The notes under the pieces are model-generated. The model searched no databases and was not told the DNA's origin. It worked only from the letters and a program-made list of their open reading frames with translations. Shown here one piece after another: positions 1 to 6,971 of a stretch of DNA of 64,000 bases (position 1 is the stretch's first letter; each line of letters starts with the position of its first letter). The DNA comes from Gemmatimonadaceae bacterium. GTDB taxonomy: Bacteria > Gemmatimonadota > Gemmatimonadetes > Gemmatimonadales > Gemmatimonadaceae. Both the position numbers and the translations under genes were made by a program. The DNA is taken from NCBI GenBank assembly GCA_016742275.1, contig JACVCD010000004.1, forward strand, positions 186,001 to 250,000, read 5' to 3'.

Positions 1-2174
1 GTCGCCCGGCGCGCAACGCGCCACCGCCAGCTGACGAAGAGCGTGATACGCAGGGTGGTGGAGGCGGTGGTGGTGGTGGTGGTGGTGGATTTGGCGGAGG
101 CGGCGCTGGTCGCAACTTCCAGAACTACAATCCCGACAGCACCGCGTTTGTCTTCGCGCGCAATCACAATCTGTACTTCGTCGAAGTCGGCAAGCCCGAC
201 ACCATCCGCATCAGCACCGATGGCGTGGAGCACTACAGCTTCGGCTTCCGCGACACGACGGAGAATCGTCGTCAGCTGAACGCACTGAGTGGTGGCGGCG
301 GTCAGCAGAACCAGGGTGAAGACGACGAGCAGGAAGACAACAACTCCACCGACATGCGCGTGCGTCCGGGTGGCTCGTGGTCGCCCGACGGCAAAAGCTT
401 TGCCGTGGTGCGTCGCGATCAGCGCAAGGTGAAGGAGCTGTTCCTCGTGAACGTGCTCGCCAATCCGCGCCCCGTGCTGTTGCACTACAAGTACACGATG
501 CCGGGCGAAGACGACGTCACGCAGAGCGAACTGTGGGTATATCGCCGCGGTGAGCCGGCCATCAAGCAGGTCAACGTGCGCAAGTGGAAGGATCAGTCGC
601 TGCAGGATCTGCACTGGCCGCTCAACGGCGACAAGCTGCGTCTGCTGCGTCGTGATCGTCCGCAGCGCTCGGTGGACTTCATCGAAATCGATATCGCGTC
701 AGGCGCCATCAAAACGCTGTTGACGGATGCGATCGAAGGTGCCGCACTTGAACCCAAGCCCATTCAGTATCTCAAGAAAGGCGGTGACTTCCTCTGGTGG
801 TCACAGAAGACCGGCTGGGGCATGTACTACGTGTACGGCTTCGACGGCGGTGAGAAGAACGCGCTGACGACAGGTCAGTGGAACGTGAGCCGCGTGGTCA
901 AGATCGACTCCACCACTGGTCAGGTGTGGGTGGCCGGTCAGGGTCGCGAGCCCGGCGAACAGCTCTATCAGACGCACCTCTATCGCGTGAACGCCAACGG
1001 CTCCGGCCTCACGATTCTCGATCCGGGCAACGCGCACCATGCGTTGACGCTTGGCGAGAACGGCACCCCCAGCTTTGTGTCACCCACGAAGCGCTACGTG
1101 TACGACACATACTCGCGCATGGATCAGCCGCCGGTGTCGGTCGTGCGTGATGGTTTGACGGGACGTCAGATCGCCAAGCTGGAAGAGATGGATTTGACCA
1201 AGCTCAAGGAGCTGGGCTTCCAGGGTGCCACACCGTTCTCGGTGAAGGCGGCGGATGGTGTCACGGAACTCTTCGGCAACATGTGGAAGCCGATCGACTT
1301 CGACAGCACGAAGAAGTATCCGATCATCAACTACGTGTATCCGGGCCCGCAGACGGAAGCGGTCACGACCGGCTTCAGTGTGGGTGGTGGCCAGATGCAG
1401 CTCGCGCAGCTGGGCTTCATTGTCATTCAGGTCGGTCACCGTGGCGGCTCACCGCTTCGCTCGTTGGCGTACCATCGCTACGGCTACGGCAACCTGCGTG
1501 ACTACGCCCTTGCCGACAAGAAGGCGGCCATCGAGCAGCTTGCGGCGCGTCACAGCTACATCGATCTCGACAAGGTCGGTATCTACGGCCACTCGGGTGG
1601 TGGCTTCCTGACGGCTGCGGCCATGCTGCTGCCGCCGTACAACGAGTTCTTCAAGGTGGGTTGGTCCGAATCGGGTAACCACGACAACAACATCTACAAC
1701 CAGAACTGGAGCGAGTGGAATCACGGTGTGCGCGTGATTGCTCGTGCGGACTCTGCGCGTGGTGGCGCACGTGCTGGCGCCGGTGGTGCAGCGGCAGCCG
1801 CGGCGCAGCGTCGTGGTGGTGCAGGCGGCCCGGGTGCTGGAGCAGCGGCGCGTGAAGTGGTGCAGGACTCCACGAACTACGACAACGTGCGCTTCGAAAT
1901 CCGCGTGCCGACCAACCAGGATCTGGCCGCGAACCTCAAGGGCAACCTGGCCCTGATCACGGGTGACCTCGACAACAACGTGCACCCGGGTGGTACGATC
2001 AAGCTGGCCAATGCCCTGATGCGCGCCAACAAGCGCTTCGACCTGTACATCTATCCCGGCGAGCCGCACGGCTACCGTGGCATGGTGGGTACGTACAATC
2101 AGCGCATGCTCATGGAGTACTTCGCTGAGCACCTGCTCGGCGACTACTACCGCGGCAACAGCGAGATCAAGTAA
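1..2174 (+). CDS. S9 family prolyl oligopeptidase / DPP-IV-like peptidase, 5' end cut by window
   Basis: This is the C-terminal part of a secreted or periplasmic serine peptidase of family S9 (a beta-propeller followed by an alpha/beta-hydrolase domain) that would trim peptides after proline-like residues. The reading frame is open from the first full codon at position 3, so the gene starts upstream of the window; the GTG at 225 is internal. The catalytic serine lies in a GHSGGG motif (Ser codon 1593-1595). The acid is in GDLDNNV (Asp 1971-1973) and the histidine in GEPHGY (His 2067-2069), the canonical S9 order. Two low-complexity stretches stand out: a poly-Gly run near 55-110 in the propeller part, and an Ala/Gly/Arg-rich insert (about 1740-1860) between the Ser and the Asp. 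The family call is firm; substrate is unknown. A strong terminator follows. Confidence 0.93.
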   Translation, partial: RPARNAPPPADEERDTQGGGGGGGGGGGGFGGGGAGRNFQNYNPDSTAFVFARNHNLYFVEVGKPDTIRISTDGVEHYSFGFRDTTENRRQLNALSGGGGQQNQGEDDEQEDNNSTDMRVRPGGSWSPDGKSFAVVRRDQRKVKELFLVNVLANPRPVLLHYKYTMPGEDDVTQSELWVYRRGEPAIKQVNVRKWKDQSLQDLHWPLNGDKLRLLRRDRPQRSVDFIEIDIASGAIKTLLTDAIEGAALEPKPIQYLKKGGDFLWWSQKTGWGMYYVYGFDGGEKNALTTGQWNVSRVVKIDSTTGQVWVAGQGREPGEQLYQTHLYRVNANGSGLTILDPGNAHHALTLGENGTPSFVSPTKRYVYDTYSRMDQPPVSVVRDGLTGRQIAKLEEMDLTKLKELGFQGATPFSVKAADGVTELFGNMWKPIDFDSTKKYPIINYVYPGPQTEAVTTGFSVGGGQMQLAQLGFIVIQVGHRGGSPLRSLAYHRYGYGNLRDYALADKKAAIEQLAARHSYIDLDKVGIYGHSGGGFLTAAAMLLPPYNEFFKVGWSESGNHDNNIYNQNWSEWNHGVRVIARADSARGGARAGAGGAAAAAAQRRGGAGGPGAGAAAREVVQDSTNYDNVRFEIRVPTNQDLAANLKGNLALITGDLDNNVHPGGTIKLANALMRANKRFDLYIYPGEPHGYRGMVGTYNQRMLMEYFAEHLLGDYYRGNSEIK

Positions 2175-2194
2175 TTCTCACTGAGTGAAACAGA

Positions 2195-2246
2195 GCGGCC
2201 CGGTGGCCCTGGCATCCCGCCAGTGGTCACCGGGCCGCACTGTTTT
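2195..2246 (+). terminator. Rho-independent terminator after the S9 peptidase
   Basis: An 11-bp perfect stem (2195-2205 paired with 2228-2238, GC-rich) encloses a second inner pairing. It is followed by a five-T run at 2242-2246. It lies about 20 bp after the peptidase stop. Confidence 0.8.
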
Positions 2247-2255
2247 TCGCTCAGG

Positions 2256-3044
2256 CTATTCGTCTACAATGGGGAGCTCCGTGTAACGGCGATACGAAAC
2301 CGCCGTACCGATGCGATGCAGGACATGCAGACCACGGAGCGGTGCGCCAGCTGTGTGTTGCGACAATGCCTCTTTGAGTCCGTGACAGAGATGACTGTTG
2401 CAGATCGCCGAACGCATATCACGCGGCAGTGTGCACCCCTTGGTGCCCTGGTATACGCATCCCGGCACCTGACTGCGCGCTGGCAGTCGCGAGCGGTACG
2501 CTTCCGCGATATCCTCGTCGCTCATGGACGGGTGCCGCTCGCGATACTCCTGCATCGTCCGTTCGTTGAGATACGCGTGTTCTCCACCGCCGCGGCAGCA
2601 ATGCCCACGACAAGCAGCACACGCCGTTCCGAACAACGCGCCCACATCGGCTGGGAGTTCGGCTGGCTGCGCCCGATGCCGTGCGATCTGTTCCGGTGAC
2701 TGCTTTCGCGATTCCTGCAATTGCTCGCGCACATGAGCGAGCAGCTTCGCGTGTCGCCGCTTCGAGGCAACACGTGATGCGCTCTTGTTGCGAGGCACAA
2801 CCGCGATACCGCGCTGCGTATGATCGGCAGACGGGGGTAACGACACCTCTGCCTGAGCTCCGAGCGCGCGCGCTTCCTCCCATACACGATTCAGCTCGTC
2901 GCGCGCGTCCTGCAGGCGACGCAGAGATCCTGCGTGCAAACAGGCCGGCGCTTCACAGGTACCCGCACGCTGGCGCAACGCATCAAGCGGCGCCTGACAC
3001 AGGGCACAACGGGGAGCGGTCGACAGCGGCACGGAAGACGACAT
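2256..3044 (-). CDS. YkgJ-like cysteine-cluster protein (zinc/iron chelating)
   Basis: This 262-residue protein is rich in paired cysteines. The N-terminus has CALC at residues 13-16 and then C30 and C35, resembling a small zinc ribbon. The middle has the CxxCxxxCC pattern (CAACRGHCC), followed downstream by two more cysteine groups (PGC...KGC and ICNSHLC). This spacing is typical of the YkgJ / UPF0153 family of putative Zn or Fe-S binding proteins of unknown reaction. Helical charged sequence joins the two clusters. There is no signal peptide, so it is likely cytoplasmic. It is transcribed convergently to the S9 gene and divergently from the DUF2721 gene. Function beyond metal binding cannot be assigned. 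Confidence 0.75.
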   Translation of the reverse strand: MSSSVPLSTAPRCALCQAPLDALRQRAGTCEAPACLHAGSLRRLQDARDELNRVWEEARALGAQAEVSLPPSADHTQRGIAVVPRNKSASRVASKRRHAKLLAHVREQLQESRKQSPEQIARHRAQPAELPADVGALFGTACAACRGHCCRGGGEHAYLNERTMQEYRERHPSMSDEDIAEAYRSRLPARSQVPGCVYQGTKGCTLPRDMRSAICNSHLCHGLKEALSQHTAGAPLRGLHVLHRIGTAVSYRRYTELPIVDE

Positions 3045-3091
3045 AGCCGAATACTACCGCAGGTTTGCCCAGATGACGGTACATTGTTGCC

Positions 3092-3532
3092 ATGCAAACT
3101 GACGTCCAGATCGAATCGATTGCTCATGTCATCGAGCTCGCCATTGCCCCGGTCTTCATGCTCACCGGCATCGCGGCCTTGCTGGGTGTGCTCACCAACC
3201 GATTGGCGCGCATCATCGATCGGGCCCGCTTGCTGGAGGGTGGTCTTCCCGACCTCACGGGAGAGCACAAGAGTGTGGCCAGCGGTGATCTGATTTGGCT
3301 GTCGCGGCGCGCGCGTCACATCAATCGGGCAATCAGCCTTTGCACGATGGCCGCGCTACTCGTATGCCTGGTCATTGCCGTGCTGTTCGTGAGCGCATTG
3401 ATGTCATTCAATGCTGCGCAATTCATCGCTGCGCTATTCATCTGCACGATGGTTTGCCTCATTGCGGGACTCGTGAGTTTTCTGCGCGAGATCTCGCATG
3501 CCACCCGGTCGCTGCGTATTGGCCCGCACTGA
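3092..3532 (+). CDS. DUF2721 family membrane protein
   Basis: A 146-residue inner-membrane protein. It has a hydrophobic segment near residues 15-38, a charged amphipathic stretch with NRLARIIDRAR, and two further hydrophobic helices around residues 82-105 and 110-130. The arrangement and the N/R/I/D-rich motif after the first helix match the DUF2721 family, whose function is unknown. It is divergent from the YkgJ-like gene with 47 bp between them. It ends at a large bidirectional terminator shared with the cold-shock gene. Confidence 0.8.
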   Translation: MQTDVQIESIAHVIELAIAPVFMLTGIAALLGVLTNRLARIIDRARLLEGGLPDLTGEHKSVASGDLIWLSRRARHINRAISLCTMAALLVCLVIAVLFVSALMSFNAAQFIAALFICTMVCLIAGLVSFLREISHATRSLRIGPH

Positions 3533-3562
3533 CATTCGGCGAAGCAGCATCTCAACTCGCCG

Positions 3563-3608
3563 ATACACAACGGGCCACCAGTCAGATGACTGGTGGCCCG
3601 TTGTGTAT
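3563..3608. terminator. Bidirectional terminator, perfect 22-bp inverted repeat
   Basis: The arms 3563-3584 and 3587-3608 are exact reverse complements separated by only GA. It sits between the convergent DUF2721 and cold-shock genes. Each arm ends in an A/T-rich ATACACAA / TTGTGTAT stretch, so it can terminate transcription from both sides. Confidence 0.8.
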
Positions 3609-3626
3609 TTCACTCAGACGACGCGA

Positions 3627-3839
3627 TTAACCGCGGAGCTTCGTGACCTGCTCAGCGGCCGGACCCTTCTGACCCTGCACGATGTCGAACTCGACGCGCT
3701 CGCCCTCGGCCAGGGTGCGGAAACCGCCGCCCTGAATGGCCGAGTGGTGGACGAAGCAATCCTTCGAGCCGTCGTCGGGCGTGATGAATCCAAAGCCCTT
3801 GGCATCGTTGAACCACTTCACCTTGCCGGTCGTACGCAT
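3627..3839 (-). CDS. cspA: Cold-shock domain protein (CspA family)
   Basis: A single-domain 70-residue nucleic-acid chaperone. RNP1 is visible as KGFGFI and RNP2 as DCFVHHS, with the conserved GKVKWFN start. I place the start at the ATG at 3839, because AGGAG lies seven bases upstream (3847-3851) and the product then has the family's usual length of 65-70 residues. An upstream in-frame extension would add about 48 unrelated residues inside the leader. A perfect TTGACA promoter about 230 bp upstream implies a long untranslated leader, as in other cold-shock genes where the leader acts as an RNA thermosensor. This points to post-transcriptional cold control (inference). Confidence 0.95.
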   Translation of the reverse strand: MRTTGKVKWFNDAKGFGFITPDDGSKDCFVHHSAIQGGGFRTLAEGERVEFDIVQGQKGPAAEQVTKLRG

Positions 3840-4068
3840 GGCACTGCTCCTGTTGCTGTGTGTTCGGAGTCCGGCCCTGCCGTACGCACCGAGCACTCGT
3901 GTTGGTTCGCGGACCATACCCCCGCGCGGGTCGCGGTCGCCAATCGACAACCGCGTTGCTTTCAAAATCTCTCTGGACTTCACAACAAAGGGACCCGCTT
4001 CGCAGGTCCCGTGAGTCGCCCGCTATCGCGCTTCCCGCGCCGTGGCGCGTCCATATTGATCTGAATGC
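3840..4068 (-). other. Long 5' leader of the cold-shock gene
   Basis: About 229 nt lie between the predicted transcription start (near 4068) and the csp start codon. No convincing coding frame occupies it. Long leaders are known for cspA-type mRNAs and fold differently in the cold; here this is inferred from position and length only. The rest of the gap up to 4336 holds the promoter and no clear gene. Confidence 0.45.
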
Positions 4069-4074
4069 TGCTAG

Positions 4075-4103
4075 ACGCTAAAGCGCCTCCGCACAAGTGT
4101 CAA
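4075..4103 (-). promoter_or_regulatory. Sigma-70-type promoter of the cold-shock gene
   Basis: On the minus strand a perfect TTGACA (complement of 4098-4103) is followed after exactly 17 bp by TAGCGT (complement of 4075-4080), a weak -10. The predicted start lies near 4068. Confidence 0.55.
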
Positions 4104-4336
4104 CACTGATTTTTTGCTGGCCGGTCACGAGCGCGTCCCACGTCCGCGATCCACCCGTTTCCCCACGTACGGTCGAAGGAAAGCGTCGCGCTCCACACCA
4201 CGGGTCCGGCACCACTCCCCCTCATCGTCGGCCCATTCACATCACGGATACCGACCCCGGTACCGCTTTACATCGCGGGTGGCGACGCACAACGTGGAGG
4301 AGGTCCGTCGCCCATCCCTCTCCCCAAGGAGCCCCG

Positions 4337-4513
4337 ATGAAGGACGCTCAGCTCAAGGCCCTCCTCAAGAAGACGCAGCAGAAGGCCACGCAGGTCAAGA
4401 AGCCCACGCGCCAACCGTACGACCCGACACTCGAAGCGACGCGCAGCAAGCAGGAAGCGGACGACTCCGACGCCAAGGAAATTTTCAAGGAAATGAAGCG
4501 ACGGGAATTCTGA
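4337..4513 (+). CDS. Small charged hypothetical protein
   Basis: A 58-residue soluble protein rich in Lys, Gln, Glu and Asp with no cysteine and no hydrophobic segment. An AAGGAG ribosome site (4326-4331) sits five bases before the ATG, which makes this a convincing gene despite its size. The N-terminal third (KALLKKTQQKATQVKK) is strongly basic and the C-terminal third is acidic to mixed, predicted helical. It lies 51 bp before the first kinase gene on the same strand and may be co-transcribed with it. I do not recognise a family. Confidence 0.65.
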   Translation: MKDAQLKALLKKTQQKATQVKKPTRQPYDPTLEATRSKQEADDSDAKEIFKEMKRREF

Positions 4514-4564
4514 GCCACCGCTCCGTTTCGAAACCCCTCCCACCCGTCACTGCGTAGGGGAGCC

Positions 4565-6385
4565 GTGTATTCGACCCCGACTCCCCGTACGGACCCAGCA
4601 TTCCTCGCGCTGCAATCAGCGCTGGCTGGACGATTCTCTCTTGAGAGTGAACTCGGACGCGGAGGCATGGGAATTGTCTTTCTTGCGCGCGACGTCATTC
4701 TCGAACGACCGGTTGCCATCAAGCTGCTGGCACCAGCATTCGGCGCGCGCGAGGATATGCGTCGGCGCTTCCTGCGTGAGGCGCGCGTAGCGGCGCAATG
4801 CTTTCATCCGCACATCGTACCGATTCACGAAGTCGCCGAGTCGGGCGAATTGGCGTGGTTTGTCATGGGGTATGTGCAGGGTGAAACACTTGCCGACCGT
4901 CTGCAACGTATCGGGCCGCTTCCTCCTGACGCAGTACGCCGCATCGGACGCGAAATAGGGTGGGCGCTTAGCTACGCCCACGAACGCGGCGTCGTACATC
5001 GCGATGTGAAGCCAGAAAACATTCTGCTTGAGCAATCCACCGGCCGCGCACTCATTGCCGATTTTGGTATCGCCCTGCCAGATCGCGCCACCCACGCTTC
5101 CGGTGAGGTTATGGGTACGGCGCGATTCATGGCACCGGAACAAGCGCTTGGCGATGCGGTGGATGGACGGGCAGACCTGTATGCACTGGGCGTAACGCTC
5201 TATCTCGCATCCACCGGCCACTATCCGTTCGAAGGGGCATCGGCAATGGCCGTTGTCGCACGACAAACAACCGCGCGTGCACCCTCGGTGCGACAGCTGG
5301 CCCCCGGTCTACCGCATGCACTGGGGAATGCCATCGATCAATGTCTCGCACCAGTCCCCGACGACCGATACGACAATGCGGCGGCGTTTGTGGCCGCGTT
5401 GGAGCGTACGCCCGAGGGTGGTGAATTGCCCGCCGAGGCTCGTGACATTCGCCAGGGGATGTTGTCCACCGTGAACCTCGTGGACTGGGGAATCGCGATG
5501 GCGCTCGCCGGAATCTTTCTCGTCATGGGTGAAACACCGCGTTCTTTCGGACGCAGCCTCATGGCAAACATTGTGCAAACGGTGTTGTCCTTCACGGCAC
5601 TGGTGACGGCGCTGCGTGGTGGGGAAACCGTTTGGTCAGTCCATCGGGCGCTGCGCACGGGTGTTGATCCGGACATCGTCGTCGACGCGCTTGCCCCGGG
5701 ACCATCAATTCCGCATCGGGCATCCGGCCCACTCAAGGCAATAGCCATGCTATTTGCCGGCTTTCTGCTGGCATTGGGACAGGCGAAGGCAGACGAGTTG
5801 GGATTGCCTTCTGCGCTCCACCTGCTGGCCAACATCCTGACGTGGATTGTGCCTCCTGTGCTGATACACCGGGCCATCACCGGACTCCGAAGTGGATCGG
5901 GTGTCAGCGCCTGGTTGTACAGCTTCATTCGCAAACCGCTCGCCCAGCAATTTGTGCGCTTGCTTGGAGGCAGAAAGGCGGGTGCGGCCGCGCGTCCGGT
6001 ACCTGCCAGTGCACCAACCGAGGTGATGCTCGAGCACGCAGCCGACGCCATTTTTGCGCGACTCGCTCCAGCAACCCGCGCGCAACTCAGTGCGGTGCCG
6101 GGCGCTGCCGCAGCGTTGGCACGCGAGGCCGAAGCGCTGCGTGCACAAGCGCACATCGCGCAGGCGCGCGGTGAACGGCCCGAGATTGAAGCGCGACTCG
6201 GCACCACCATTGCCGCGCTCGAGAGCATTCGGGTTGATCTTCTGCGTGTTGAGGCCGAAGCGGCTGTGCCCGGCAATCTCACCGAACAACTCGAAGTCGT
6301 GCAAGAACTGCATCGGCGTATTGACGCCATGCAGGAAGTAGAACGCACGCTGTCCAGGCAATTCAGGGAACCAACACCGGCCTGA
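4565..6385 (+). CDS. Ser/Thr protein kinase with membrane helices and C-terminal coiled coil
   Basis: A Hanks-type kinase of 606 residues, GTG start preceded by GGGGAG. The N-terminal kinase domain (about residues 24-280) is complete: glycine loop LGRGGMG at 30-36, VAIK lysine 53, HRDVKPEN near 145, DFG near 165 and MAPEQ. Two hydrophobic clusters follow (about 300-345 and 390-445). They suggest membrane anchoring with the kinase in the cytoplasm. The last 130 residues are a charged, predicted coiled-coil tail containing ALESIRVDLLRV. The same tail pattern ends the two kinases at 47-51 kb. There are no PASTA, TPR or propeller sensor repeats. Substrates are unknown. Confidence 0.93.
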   Translation: MYSTPTPRTDPAFLALQSALAGRFSLESELGRGGMGIVFLARDVILERPVAIKLLAPAFGAREDMRRRFLREARVAAQCFHPHIVPIHEVAESGELAWFVMGYVQGETLADRLQRIGPLPPDAVRRIGREIGWALSYAHERGVVHRDVKPENILLEQSTGRALIADFGIALPDRATHASGEVMGTARFMAPEQALGDAVDGRADLYALGVTLYLASTGHYPFEGASAMAVVARQTTARAPSVRQLAPGLPHALGNAIDQCLAPVPDDRYDNAAAFVAALERTPEGGELPAEARDIRQGMLSTVNLVDWGIAMALAGIFLVMGETPRSFGRSLMANIVQTVLSFTALVTALRGGETVWSVHRALRTGVDPDIVVDALAPGPSIPHRASGPLKAIAMLFAGFLLALGQAKADELGLPSALHLLANILTWIVPPVLIHRAITGLRSGSGVSAWLYSFIRKPLAQQFVRLLGGRKAGAAARPVPASAPTEVMLEHAADAIFARLAPATRAQLSAVPGAAAALAREAEALRAQAHIAQARGERPEIEARLGTTIAALESIRVDLLRVEAEAAVPGNLTEQLEVVQELHRRIDAMQEVERTLSRQFREPTPA

Positions 6386-6443
6386 AGGCGCTGTATCTTG
6401 AGACCAGTGCGTGGTTCCTTCATCTCCTCCCCGCCCTGATGCC

Positions 6444-6971
6444 ATGATGCCCTTCACGTTCGATCTCATTCCGGCGCGCGCGCGGCTCGCCACCCTCGCT
6501 GTATGCGCCGTATTCATAACCGCGTGTACATCCGGTGATCGTGCCCCTGCCGATACCACCGCGACCGCCACGATGTCCAGTGATACGGGTGCGTGGCAGG
6601 ATGGTGATGAACAGATCGCCTGGTCCAGCGACATTGTGGACGGCAACATCACGGAGATCACCGAACAAGTCACGTTCGGGACTGATGGGCGCGCTGAACG
6701 TGTGTTGCGTTTCACGCCGAGCGGCAGTTTGACAGAGTTCCGCGAAACGCGAACGCAAACCGTCCAGAATTCCGCTCAGTCTCCCTCCACCATGCGCGTG
6801 GAGTTGCAAGTGACATTTGCGGGTGACACGGTAGTCTCTCAATCCAAGACCGTCGACGGTGCACCATCGACGGTGCAACCGTACGATCTCGACAACATTC
6901 GTCGACACGCGGCTGCCACGTTGCAGCAGCTCCGTCTTCCCGATTCCTCTGCCGCCGCACGTCGTGACTGA
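6444..6971 (+). CDS. Small putative lipoprotein
   Basis: A secreted protein of about 175 residues. A hydrophobic N-terminal segment ends in FITAC, a good lipobox, so it is probably anchored in the outer or inner membrane. The mature part is Thr/Asp/Ser-rich with beta-strand-like alternation (ITEQVTFG..AERVLRFT..LTEFRE), reminiscent of repeated beta hairpins. I use the ATG at 6444; an in-frame GTG at 6411 would give eleven more residues, and neither has a clear ribosome site. Its last eight bases (GTGACTGA) overlap the start of the following ATPase gene, so the two are probably translationally coupled. No family was recognised. Confidence 0.65.
   Translation: MMPFTFDLIPARARLATLAVCAVFITACTSGDRAPADTTATATMSSDTGAWQDGDEQIAWSSDIVDGNITEITEQVTFGTDGRAERVLRFTPSGSLTEFRETRTQTVQNSAQSPSTMRVELQVTFAGDTVVSQSKTVDGAPSTVQPYDLDNIRRHAAATLQQLRLPDSSAAARRD

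Noticed and set aside
5338-6423. 361-codon minus-strand frame opposite the first kinase
   Set aside because: Shadow of the kinase tail; low-complexity Ser/Ala/Arg product with no start signal.
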